64,000 nucleotides of DNA, from the NCBI RefSeq assembly GCF_000986795.1, contig NZ_LAYZ01000002.1:372001-436000 (forward strand), written 5' to 3'. Origin of the DNA: Salinicoccus sediminis (GTDB lineage: Bacteria; Bacillota; Bacilli; Staphylococcales; Salinicoccaceae). Of this stretch, positions 8,533 to 16,398 are shown one piece after another. The notes under the pieces are model-generated. The model was not told the DNA's origin and searched no databases. It saw nothing but the letters and a program-made list of their open reading frames with translations. Numbering within the stretch: position 1 is the stretch's first letter; every line of letters starts with the position of its first letter. The position numbers and the translations under genes are program-made.

Positions 8533-10038
8533 ATGGGAGTAGATTGGAATAGTTTCTTAGAAGGATTCACCACAGCCATGAGCTTTCAGAACCTGATATT
8601 CATCATCATCGGGGGTCTTCTCGGGACAGTTGTCGGCATGCTTCCGGGATTGGGCCCGGCCACAGCCGTCGCTGTCCTCATTCCGATAACCTTCGGCATG
8701 GACTCGACGAGTGCTCTTATTCTGCTGGGAGCCATCTATTACGGTGCGATGTACGGTGGGTCCAGAAGTTCGATCCTGATCAATACCCCGGGTGACGGCT
8801 CGGCAATTGCAGCGACGTTCGACGGCTATCCGATGACAAGGAAAGGCCAGGCGGGACAGGCGCTGACGCTGGCGACCCTGGCTTCACTGATCGGTGGTTT
8901 TGTTGCCATCATAGGCTTTGTATTCCTTGCCAAGCCACTTGCAGGCTTCGCACTGCAGTTCGGTCCGGCGGAATATTTCTTCCTGCTTGTCTTCACGCTT
9001 TCAGCAGTCGTGTCGCTGTCCAAAGGGAATATGATCAAGGGGTTCGTCTCAATGGTTCTCGGTCTGCTGATCACTACTATTGGCGTGGATTCACAGTCAG
9101 GCGTCTACCGTTACACATTTGACATTCCGCATCTGAGTGAAGGAATCGATTTTCTCGTTGTCATTATCGGTATCTATGCTGTCGGTGAAGTACTTTATAA
9201 TATACTTCTCATCAAGGATGAAGATCAGCGTATTAAGGATGATGTAGGGAAGACATGGATTACGAAAGAACAGTGGACGCGCTCGTTCTGGCCGATGATC
9301 CGTCAGGCGCCGGTTGGTTTCCTGGTGGGAATACTCCCGGGAGCGGGCGGTTCAATCGCATCTATGATCAGCTACTCCACTGAACAGCAGCTTTCTAAAA
9401 AGAGTGATGAATTCGGAAAAGGAGCGCCGGAAGGGGTCGCAGCACCGGAATCATCCAATAACGCAGCGGCTGTTGGTGCATTCATACCGTTGCTCACGAT
9501 GGGTATCCCGGGTTCCGGGACTACCGCAGTAATACTCGGTGCACTGATCATGCTCGGGCTGCAGCCGGGTCCGATGCTGTTCCAGAATCAGCCTGATGTT
9601 GCATGGACATTCATCAACAGCCTGTTCATCGGTAACATAGTGCTTGTCATCATGAACATTCTTCTCATCGGATTCCTGATCAAAATACTGAAGACACCGC
9701 CGCATATATTGTATCCGATCATACTCGTGCTCGCATTCATTGGGACATATACTCTAGGATACAGCATCATCGATTTCTTCATACTGGTCATCTTCGGTAT
9801 CATTGGGCTGTTCATGAAGATACTGAACATTCCGACTGCGCCGTTGATTCTGGCAGTGATCATCGGTCACCAGATGGAGCAGAACTACAGGATGGCGAGT
9901 GTGAGCTACGACGGTCTGTGGGCAATGATAACGGCGTCACCTATAGCGATACTCTTTGCTGTATTGACAGTGGCATCCGTTTTCCTGCCGGCATTCTTCA
10001 GCCGATTGTCCAGGGTGAAATTCGATAATAAAGGATGA
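8533..10038 (+). CDS. tctA: TctA-like large permease subunit
   Basis: This 501-residue polytopic protein shows the two family repeats: GLLGTVVGMLPGLGPATAV (about residues 32-50) with GAMYGGSRSSILINTPGD, and GFLVGILPGAGGSIASM with APESSNNAAAVGAFIPLL and GIPGSGTTAVILGAL. TctA is the main membrane subunit of the tripartite tricarboxylate transporter, driven by an ion gradient and fed by TctC. GGGAGG precedes ATG 8533 at good distance. The PrpB-like gene starts six bases after its stop, so uptake and breakdown are probably one transcript. Confidence 0.92.
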   Translation: MGVDWNSFLEGFTTAMSFQNLIFIIIGGLLGTVVGMLPGLGPATAVAVLIPITFGMDSTSALILLGAIYYGAMYGGSRSSILINTPGDGSAIAATFDGYPMTRKGQAGQALTLATLASLIGGFVAIIGFVFLAKPLAGFALQFGPAEYFFLLVFTLSAVVSLSKGNMIKGFVSMVLGLLITTIGVDSQSGVYRYTFDIPHLSEGIDFLVVIIGIYAVGEVLYNILLIKDEDQRIKDDVGKTWITKEQWTRSFWPMIRQAPVGFLVGILPGAGGSIASMISYSTEQQLSKKSDEFGKGAPEGVAAPESSNNAAAVGAFIPLLTMGIPGSGTTAVILGALIMLGLQPGPMLFQNQPDVAWTFINSLFIGNIVLVIMNILLIGFLIKILKTPPHILYPIILVLAFIGTYTLGYSIIDFFILVIFGIIGLFMKILNIPTAPLILAVIIGHQMEQNYRMASVSYDGLWAMITASPIAILFAVLTVASVFLPAFFSRLSRVKFDNKG

Positions 10039-10044
10039 TGAAAA

Positions 10045-10965
10045 ATGACATGGATAGTGGCACAGCCGAAAAGCCAGCAGCAGCTGGCTTCCGGCTTCAT
10101 GGAAAAAGTAAAGGAAAATAGCGCATTACCCATAGTAGGAGCTCATGATGGCATGAGCTCCCTTTTGGCAGAAAGGACAGGTTTTGAAGTAATCTATCTC
10201 TCAGGCGGTGCACTGTCTGCAAGCAAAGGTATCCCGGATATCGGACTTTTGACACTTGAAGATGTTGCGGGACGGGCGCGTGAAATCGTCCGTGCATCGA
10301 ACATGCCGTTGCTGGTCGATGTTGATAATGGATTCGGGGAACCTCTGAACGTGGCGCTGATGGCCCGTGAAATGGTCGAGGCCCGCGTGGCTGCTGTGCA
10401 GATCGAAGATCAGCAGATTCCGAAGAAATGCGGGCATCTGAACGGTAAAAGGCTGATACCGGAGGCCGATATGGTCAAAAAGATCCAGATGATCAAGGAG
10501 ACGGCGCCGACCTTGAAAATCGTTGCACGGTCGGACGCCTATGCCATAGAAGGGATGGAAGGCATGGTCCGGAGACTGCAATCATATATAGATGCAGGCG
10601 CGGATATTGTGTTTCCCGAGGCAATGCAGTCAATTGAAGATTTCCGTCATGTGAGGACAGAGATAGATATACCTGTACTTGCAAATATGACTGAATTCGG
10701 CAAGACGGATTATATTGATATGGCGACATTTTCTGAGATAGGAATCAATCTGGTGATTTTCCCTGTAACTTCACTCAGGGCGGCTGCATATAATGTGGAA
10801 GAGGTATATAAAGTGATCCATGAAGCGGGTACCCAGAAATCTATGCTGGATAAGCTGCAGACCCGCAAAAAATTGTATGAAATTCTGAGGCTGCATGAGT
10901 ACGAAGAAATGGACTCCAAAATCGATCGTACAGTACTGCCGGATGATCAGGAGGAGAACAGATGA
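10045..10965 (+). CDS. prpB: Methylisocitrate lyase-like enzyme (isocitrate lyase superfamily)
   Basis: This 306-residue protein of the PEP mutase/isocitrate lyase superfamily has the short form typical of methylisocitrate lyases. Visible active-site residues are Asp92 and Asp94 (VDVDNGFG), Glu121-Asp122 (IEDQ) and Cys129 in KKCGHL, the catalytic loop of true lyases. That loop argues against PEP mutase or oxaloacetate decarboxylase. The expected reaction is 2-methylisocitrate to pyruvate plus succinate; cleavage of a related substituted malate or isocitrate is an alternative. Its stop overlaps the prpD start (ATGA), so the two are translationally coupled. Methylcitrate synthase (PrpC) is absent from the neighbourhood. 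Confidence 0.82.
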   Translation: MTWIVAQPKSQQQLASGFMEKVKENSALPIVGAHDGMSSLLAERTGFEVIYLSGGALSASKGIPDIGLLTLEDVAGRAREIVRASNMPLLVDVDNGFGEPLNVALMAREMVEARVAAVQIEDQQIPKKCGHLNGKRLIPEADMVKKIQMIKETAPTLKIVARSDAYAIEGMEGMVRRLQSYIDAGADIVFPEAMQSIEDFRHVRTEIDIPVLANMTEFGKTDYIDMATFSEIGINLVIFPVTSLRAAAYNVEEVYKVIHEAGTQKSMLDKLQTRKKLYEILRLHEYEEMDSKIDRTVLPDDQEENR

Positions 10966-12362
10966 AGTATGATGATGTGATTGAGGAGATCTCCGGTTAT
11001 GTCACCGAAGATAGGACTTTCAGTGCGGATACTTTGGATATTGCACTGCTGATCTTGAAAGACAGTATGGGATGCATGATCAAATCATTGGATAACCCGC
11101 AGTGTCAAAAGATGCTCGGTCCCGTGGAAGCGGGCGGTTTCCGTGAGGACGGCATGCCGATCCCCGGTATCAGCGGGCCGCTCGGGCTTTTGGATGCCAG
11201 CTGGAACATCGGGATGCTCATACGGTGGCTGGATTATAATGACTGCTTTTTAGCGGAGGAGTGGGGGCATCCGTCCGATAATCTCGGCGGCATCCTTGCC
11301 GCATCATATCACGTCTCCTCCAGAGGTACGAAAGTGACGGTGATGGACGTGCTTCAATCGATGGTCAAGGCGCATGAAATACAGGGTGTCCTTTCGCTTT
11401 CCAACAGCCTTAACCGAGCCGGATACGATCATGTGTTTTTCGTCAAAATTGCCACATCGGCCGTCGTGTCAGAAATTTTCGGCGGAGATGCGGAAAAAGT
11501 GAAAAGTACAGTAAGTAATGCATTCACTGACGGAGCGCCCCTCCGCATATACAGGCATGCGCCGAACGTAACCACCCGGAAATCCTGGGCGGCGGGTGAT
11601 GCGACGATGAGGGGTGTGCGACTGGCTTTGCTGACTGATAAATTGAGCGAAGGCTATCCGAATGTGCTGAGTGAACCGGACTGGGGATTCAATGAAAATA
11701 TGATGGGCGGCAATGCCATCACCCTGCCACGAAAATTGGATGATTATGTAGTGAACAACATTTTGTTCAAGGCGGACTTCCCAGCGGAATTCCACGGCCA
11801 GACAGCAGCAGAGGCGGCGATGGCACTGCACAGGGAATACCGGGATAAACTCGGGCTCATCCGGGAAATACGGGTTGCCACACATGAATCGGCAGTGCGA
11901 ATCATCGCCGGTAAGGTGGAACTGAAGAATCCTTCGGACAGAGATCATTCCCTGGAATATATCATTGCTGTGAGCCTTTTGAACGGGGGCCTGAAGACAG
12001 AGTATTATGCAGACAGCTATCATGACAGCCATCCGGAGATCGATCATCTCATGAGCAGGATGATTGTCAAAGAGGATGAACAGTATTCAAAAGATTACCT
12101 GGACCCGGCGAAAAGAGCCGTTTCGAATGCGGTCCGGCTGATTTTTGAAGATGGACAGGAATCTGAAAAAGTGGAAGTGGAATATCCCATCGGACACAGG
12201 TTCAGACGGAATGAGGTCATCCCGATCATTGACAGGAAATTTGAAAACAATCTCGGCAGCCACTTCGGCGAAGATAAGATAAGACAGATTAAAAACATTT
12301 TTGAGGATACTGATTCCCTGATGAAAATGGATATATGTGATTTCATGCATGAGTTTCAGTAA
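10962..12362 (+). CDS. prpD: MmgE/PrpD-family 2-methylcitrate dehydratase-like protein
   Basis: This 466-residue protein belongs to the MmgE/PrpD family. The core motif LDYNDCFLAEEWGHPSDNLG (near residues 90-109) is characteristic, and the C-terminal region has PAEFHGQTAAEAA. Canonical PrpD dehydrates 2-methylcitrate to 2-methyl-cis-aconitate. The family also includes cis-aconitate decarboxylases and epimerases, so the reaction is not fixed by homology. GGAGGAG precedes the ATG, which overlaps the prpB stop. Its product could feed PrpB; its substrate could come from the tctCBA transporter encoded upstream. A strong hairpin follows. Confidence 0.82.
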   Translation: MKYDDVIEEISGYVTEDRTFSADTLDIALLILKDSMGCMIKSLDNPQCQKMLGPVEAGGFREDGMPIPGISGPLGLLDASWNIGMLIRWLDYNDCFLAEEWGHPSDNLGGILAASYHVSSRGTKVTVMDVLQSMVKAHEIQGVLSLSNSLNRAGYDHVFFVKIATSAVVSEIFGGDAEKVKSTVSNAFTDGAPLRIYRHAPNVTTRKSWAAGDATMRGVRLALLTDKLSEGYPNVLSEPDWGFNENMMGGNAITLPRKLDDYVVNNILFKADFPAEFHGQTAAEAAMALHREYRDKLGLIREIRVATHESAVRIIAGKVELKNPSDRDHSLEYIIAVSLLNGGLKTEYYADSYHDSHPEIDHLMSRMIVKEDEQYSKDYLDPAKRAVSNAVRLIFEDGQESEKVEVEYPIGHRFRRNEVIPIIDRKFENNLGSHFGEDKIRQIKNIFEDTDSLMKMDICDFMHEFQ

Positions 12363-12387
12363 TCAGGGAAAAGTGTTACTGACACAA

Positions 12388-12423
12388 AATGACCGCCAAC
12401 GGCATTAGCCGTCGGCGGTCATT
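12388..12423 (+). terminator. Intrinsic terminator after prpD
   Basis: A long GC-rich stem (AATGACCGCC-ACGGC paired with GCCGT-GGCGGTCATT, one internal mismatch) closes a four-base ATTA loop. The T-run is weak (ATTCATTTTG). It separates the tct-prp operon from the next gene. Confidence 0.75.
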
Positions 12424-12427
12424 CATT

Positions 12428-12456
12428 TTGCAAGATGAGCAATGTTGTTATAAAAT
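12428..12456 (+). promoter_or_regulatory. Sigma-A promoter for the CNNM/CorC gene
   Basis: TTGCAA (12428-12433) and TAAAAT (12451-12456) are separated by exactly 17 bases. Transcription would start near 12463, leaving a leader of about 80 bases before the TTG start codon. Confidence 0.6.
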
Positions 12457-12484
12457 GTTAAAATAGGTACATGTCGCTAAATTT

Positions 12485-12513
12485 CCAGTCCGTGTCATGG
12501 ACTGGCTGTTTTT
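12485..12513 (+). terminator. Leader hairpin with T-run, possible attenuator
   Basis: CCAGTCC and GGACTGG pair around a seven-base loop. CTGTTTTT follows directly. It lies between the promoter and the coding start, so it could stop transcription before the gene. No known riboswitch class is recognised in the short leader. Confidence 0.5.
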
Positions 12514-12543
12514 ATACAGGAAGATTTATGAGGAGGAGACAAA

Positions 12544-13779
12544 TTGATCATAGCGATCATAATACTATTTTTCACTTCTTTCTTCTTTTCAGGAAGTGAA
12601 ACGGCCCTGACGGCCGTCAATACGATGAAACTCCGCACAAAAGCGGAAAATGGAGATACCGGGGCGCAAAAACTGCTTGCCCTTACTTCAAAACCGAGTG
12701 AATTCATAACGACAATACTGATCGGCAATAATATAGCGAACATACTGCTTCCGACTCTCGTGACTGCAATGGCAATCGATTACGGTATCAGTGTTGCGGT
12801 CGCTTCGGCTTCACTGACGATTTCCATCATCGTTCTGGCGGAAGTGATACCGAAATCGGTGGCAGCAACATTCCCGGAGCGGGTAGCCCTCACGGTGCGT
12901 CCGGTAATTTCGTTTTTCGTAGTCATATTCAAGCCAATAACAATCGTGCTGAACTGGCTGACGGATACGATTACCAGGGTACTTTCAAAAGGGGAGATTG
13001 AGAAATCGTCGGTTTCAAAGGATGAACTCAGGACAATTGTGGATATCGCCGATTCCGAAGGTGTATTTGCGAAGCATGAATCATACAGGATACGCGGCGT
13101 GCTGGATTTCCGTGAACTGAATGTCAAGGATGTCCTCACTACCCCGCGGACAGAGATAGAAGCTCTTTCAAAAAATGCGGAATATGAGGAAGTTCGTGAT
13201 TTCGTCATTGATCAGATGTATACCCGTTATCCGGTTTACAATAAGGATATGGATGACATCATCGGTGTGTTCCATTCGAAGTATCTGCTGCAATGGTCCA
13301 CCGATCCAAAAAGACCGCTGATGGAATATTGTGATGATGATCCGATCATCATCCACGAGTTCCAGTCCGTGGAGTATGTTCTGAGGAAAATGACGAAAGA
13401 ACGCCGTCACATGGCCATCGTCATAGATGAATTCGGCGGCACAGAAGGAATTCTGACCCATGAAGATATCATCGAGGCGATGCTCGGATTCGAGATAGAA
13501 GACGAAACGGATCTTAGGAATGACCCGCTCGTCGAATCCATGTCAGAAGTGGAGATCGTCTGCGACGGCAAGATTACACTGCACAGGCTGAATTCGATTT
13601 TCCGTACCGGTATTCCGGAGGAAGAAGACACACTGTCAGGCTACCTTTTCAAGGAATTCAACGATTTTCCTGAAGCGGGGGATACTCTGACAGAGGAGGG
13701 TCTTGTGTTCAAGGTGGTTGAAATGGAAGACCAGATGATACGTAAAGTCCATATCATGAAGACAGACGAAGAAGAATAG
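12544..13779 (+). CDS. CNNM/CorC-family membrane protein with CBS pair
   Basis: This 411-residue protein has the HlyC/CorC layout. An N-terminal CNNM (DUF21) membrane domain covers about residues 1-170 (SGSETALTAVN, then ILIGNNIANILLPTL). A tandem CBS pair follows at about 190-320 (MAIVIDEFGGTEGILTHEDI), and a C-terminal CorC domain ends the protein. Relatives such as staphylococcal MpfA protect against magnesium or cobalt excess, probably by efflux. TTG 12544 is chosen because AGGAGGAG lies at ideal distance. The promoter and a leader hairpin are visible upstream, suggesting regulation by attenuation. It stands alone as a single-gene unit. Confidence 0.88.
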   Translation: MIIAIIILFFTSFFFSGSETALTAVNTMKLRTKAENGDTGAQKLLALTSKPSEFITTILIGNNIANILLPTLVTAMAIDYGISVAVASASLTISIIVLAEVIPKSVAATFPERVALTVRPVISFFVVIFKPITIVLNWLTDTITRVLSKGEIEKSSVSKDELRTIVDIADSEGVFAKHESYRIRGVLDFRELNVKDVLTTPRTEIEALSKNAEYEEVRDFVIDQMYTRYPVYNKDMDDIIGVFHSKYLLQWSTDPKRPLMEYCDDDPIIIHEFQSVEYVLRKMTKERRHMAIVIDEFGGTEGILTHEDIIEAMLGFEIEDETDLRNDPLVESMSEVEIVCDGKITLHRLNSIFRTGIPEEEDTLSGYLFKEFNDFPEAGDTLTEEGLVFKVVEMEDQMIRKVHIMKTDEEE

Positions 13780-13792
13780 TGTGCAACATAAG

Positions 13793-13834
13793 AGCACAGG
13801 GCCAGCTTCCATGAGGATGGCCCTGTGCTTTTTT
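13793..13834 (+). terminator. Intrinsic terminator after the CNNM/CorC gene
   Basis: AGCACAGGGCCA pairs with TGGCCCTGTGCT and is followed by TTTTTT. It also marks the convergent end of cadA. Confidence 0.85.
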
Positions 13835-13839
13835 ATCGA

Positions 13840-15903
13840 TCATTCTTTTACTCTGAGCAGTCTCATACCGTTCAATGCCACTATGAGTGTTGCTCCGATA
13901 TCCGACAGTATCGCAATCCATAAAGTCAGCCAGCCCGGAATGACGAGCAGCAGCGCAATCAGCTTTATGACCAGTGAGAACGTGATGTTGGCTTTGATGA
14001 TACGGAGTGTCCGTCTGCTCAAGTCCACTGTAAACGGCAGCAGCCTGATGTCATTCCCCATCAGTGCGGCATCAGCGGTTTCAAGGGCTGTATCGGTGCC
14101 TTTCCCCATGGCGATGCCTACGTCTGCCGTGGCCAGTGCAGGCGCATCATTTATGCCGTCGCCGACCATTGCCACCCTATCTTCCACTTTCATTGTTTTG
14201 ACTGCATCAAGTTTATCTTCGGGCATGAGTTCAGCAAACACTTCATCAATGCCGATTGATTTTGCAATGGCTCCCGCCGACCTTTGATTGTCACCCGTGA
14301 GCATAGCAGTACTCACACCCATACCGTGCAGTTTTTCAACAGCTTCTCTGCTGGAATCCCTCAGCTGATCCATCACTGCAAACAGGCAGACTACATGCCC
14401 GTCTTCTTTCATTATCATGACGGTCTTGCCATCCGCCTGATAACGTGCGGCATCTTCAAACTTTTCCGGCTTTCCTATCGTATATGTTCTGCCATCTATG
14501 CATCCGGTGACGCCTGTACCTGTCTCAGACATGAAATCCTCAATGTTGAGTGTGGTATGATCAATGTTTTCTGATTCCGCATATTCCAGTATCGAAGAGG
14601 CGAGAGGATGCCCGGACCTTGATTCCAGGGCGGCGGCGATGGCAAGGGTGGTCTCCTTTTCTACATTTTCATATGTCACGAAATCTGTGACATGCGGATG
14701 TCCTTCTGTCAGGGTGCCCGTCTTATCAAATGCGATTGTCCTGCTCTGGCCGATTTTCTCAAGGTAGACACCGCCTTTGATGAGGACGCCTTTGTTCGCA
14801 GCATTTCCGATGGCCGATACAATGGCGATCGGGGTCGATATGACCAGGGCGCAGGGACAGCCCACGACCAGGACCGCAAGGCCCTGGTAGACCCAGACGG
14901 CCCACTGGGCATCGAAGAACAGCGGCGGTGCGACTGCCACGAGCAGGGCGGCGGCCATGATGGCAGGTGTATAATATTTTGCGAACTGATCAACGAAATG
15001 CTGTGCAGGTGCCCGTTTTCCTTGTGCTTCTTCGACAAGGCGGATGATTTTTGAGAGCGTGGTATCCTCATTGTGTTTCGTGACTTCTACTTCAAGGTAG
15101 CCGGAACCGTTCAGTGTGCCTGCAAAGACTTCATCCCCTGCGAGTTTCATAACAGGCAGTGATTCCCCCGTAATGGCGGCCTGGTTGATGTCGGTGGAAC
15201 CGTATCTGATGATGCCGTCCATGGAAAGTTTGTCACCGGGTTTGATGATAACAATGTCTCCGATCTCCACTTCTTCTACAGGAACACTTTTTGTCCCCGA
15301 AGCTGTTTTGATGACTGCCGTGTCTGGTGCAAGATCCATCAATGAGCGGATGGATGCCCGGGCCTTTTCCATTGAATACCTTTCGAGTGATTCACTCACT
15401 GCAAACAAAACGACGACGACCGCAGCCTCCGGCCACTCCCCGATCAGTGCAGCCCCGATGACAGCAATGGTCATGAGTGTCTTCATATCAAAACGGAGCT
15501 TTGCAAGGTTGCCAAACCCCGTCAGGAACATACGGTGTCCGCCGGTGAGGATCGACACGAGGAAGAGTCCTGTCGTGGTCCAAGTCTGTCCGCTGCCTGC
15601 AATAACCAGGGCGAAGCCTGCCAGCATGAAGAGTGACGAAATCAATACTTTGCGGTGTTTTTGAAGAAACGGCGGCTTTTTTGGTTCCGGCTGGTTTCTA
15701 TCCACCACTTTAAGATTTTCAAAAGCTCCTGCTTTTTCTATCTGCTGCACACTGGCATCCCCGGTGATTGTTATTTGTGAAGCACCGAAGTTGACCGATG
15801 CATCTTCGACACTGCTGATATCTCTCACATTTTGTTCGAATGTTTTGGCGCAGTTGGCACAGGAAAAACCGTCAATCCGGTATGTCTTCTGTTCATTTTG
15901 CAT
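13840..15903 (-). CDS. cadA: Cd/Zn/Co-type P1B ATPase
   Basis: This 687-residue heavy-metal efflux ATPase has an N-terminal HMA domain with CANCA (Cys15, Cys18) and a transmembrane CPC motif at 349-351 (VGCPCALVISTP), diagnostic of soft-metal pumps. The phosphorylation site is DKTGTLTEG (Asp393), the nucleotide-domain signature SGHPLA lies near 430, and GDGINDAPALATADVG is present. KGGVYLEKIG after the CPC helix is typical of CadA/ZntA rather than copper pumps. It exports Cd, Zn, Pb or Co from the cytoplasm. It overlaps cadC by 11 bases, so the regulator and pump form one operon. Confidence 0.9.
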   Translation of the reverse strand: MQNEQKTYRIDGFSCANCAKTFEQNVRDISSVEDASVNFGASQITITGDASVQQIEKAGAFENLKVVDRNQPEPKKPPFLQKHRKVLISSLFMLAGFALVIAGSGQTWTTTGLFLVSILTGGHRMFLTGFGNLAKLRFDMKTLMTIAVIGAALIGEWPEAAVVVVLFAVSESLERYSMEKARASIRSLMDLAPDTAVIKTASGTKSVPVEEVEIGDIVIIKPGDKLSMDGIIRYGSTDINQAAITGESLPVMKLAGDEVFAGTLNGSGYLEVEVTKHNEDTTLSKIIRLVEEAQGKRAPAQHFVDQFAKYYTPAIMAAALLVAVAPPLFFDAQWAVWVYQGLAVLVVGCPCALVISTPIAIVSAIGNAANKGVLIKGGVYLEKIGQSRTIAFDKTGTLTEGHPHVTDFVTYENVEKETTLAIAAALESRSGHPLASSILEYAESENIDHTTLNIEDFMSETGTGVTGCIDGRTYTIGKPEKFEDAARYQADGKTVMIMKEDGHVVCLFAVMDQLRDSSREAVEKLHGMGVSTAMLTGDNQRSAGAIAKSIGIDEVFAELMPEDKLDAVKTMKVEDRVAMVGDGINDAPALATADVGIAMGKGTDTALETADAALMGNDIRLLPFTVDLSRRTLRIIKANITFSLVIKLIALLLVIPGWLTLWIAILSDIGATLIVALNGMRLLRVKE

Positions 15904-16267
15904 TACCGTTCAACTCCTCCTGGTGTATGAATGCCATATCAACGATCTGTCTGATATGATCGTCATCCAGGGAGTAGTAGACCATCTTACCCATTTTCCT
16001 GGATTTTGTGATTCCCTGCCTGCTGAGGCTCCTGAGATGGTGGGAGGCGGATGCCGTGCTCACTTCCATTATGTTGGCGAGGTCACAGACGCAAAGCTCA
16101 TCTTCTATACTTAAAGCCCGGACAATCCGGGACCGGTTGATATCGCCGAGCGCCTTGAATATGGCTGCAACGTTGGATACGGCATCTGCATCTATGAATT
16201 CTTTCGCATGATTCACTTTTTCTGTATCGACACTTTCCACTTCACACATGTGTTTTGTCTCTGTCAT
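15893..16267 (-). CDS. cadC: CadC-like ArsR/SmtB metal-sensing repressor
   Basis: This 124-residue winged-helix repressor carries the metal-site motif ELCVCDLANI (Cys59, Cys61) and an N-terminal Cys8 (KHMCEVES). These match Cys7, Cys58 and Cys60 of S. aureus CadC, which are reported to be needed for sensing. The second N-terminal cysteine (Cys11 there) is Ser12 here. ASHHLRSLSRQG is the recognition helix region. ATG 16267 is preferred because GAGGTG lies just upstream; a longer frame opens farther up without such a site. It should repress cadCA until Cd, Pb or Zn binds. Two matching operators flank its promoter. Confidence 0.88.
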   Translation of the reverse strand: MTETKHMCEVESVDTEKVNHAKEFIDADAVSNVAAIFKALGDINRSRIVRALSIEDELCVCDLANIMEVSTASASHHLRSLSRQGITKSRKMGKMVYYSLDDDHIRQIVDMAFIHQEELNGNAK

Positions 16268-16279
16268 GAGATACACCTC

Positions 16280-16299
16280 ATTCAAATGTAAGTTTGAAT
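16280..16299. promoter_or_regulatory. CadC operator 1
   Basis: ATTCAAA and TTTGAAT flank six bases, a perfect palindrome directly upstream of the cadC ribosome binding site and of the form seen at staphylococcal cad operators (CAAAT/ATTTG type). Confidence 0.75.
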
Positions 16300-16302
16300 A
16301 TG

Positions 16303-16331
16303 ATTGTATAATAAAACGCTCCAACAATCAA
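16303..16331 (-). promoter_or_regulatory. cadCA promoter
   Basis: Reading the minus strand, TTGATT and TACAAT are 17 bases apart. Operator 2 overlaps the -35 and operator 1 lies just downstream of the -10, so a bound repressor would block polymerase. Confidence 0.55.
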
Positions 16332-16343
16332 ATGAACGTTTGA
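16328..16343. promoter_or_regulatory. CadC operator 2
   Basis: TCAAA-N6-TTTGA repeats the core of operator 1, with centres 46 bases apart. It also lies upstream of the divergent oxidoreductase gene, which might therefore be affected by CadC. Confidence 0.65.
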
Positions 16344-16398
16344 ATGTATTTTGTGATAGGATTGATTATGAAAATCCGCAGAAGAGGGGATATGGAAT

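Noticed and set aside
12428-12543. M-box or yybP-ykoY riboswitch before the CNNM/CorC gene
   Set aside because: The leader of about 80 bases is too short, and the conserved cores of these classes are not visible.
12471-12599. A 42-codon frame spanning the leader hairpin and the start of the CNNM/CorC gene
   Set aside because: It lacks a good ribosome binding site and overlaps the real gene start out of frame. A leader peptide role cannot be excluded but has no support.
13840-16267. cadCA as part of a mobile element
   Set aside because: No transposase, integrase, inverted repeat ends or resolvase gene is adjacent, and the flanking genes look chromosomal.
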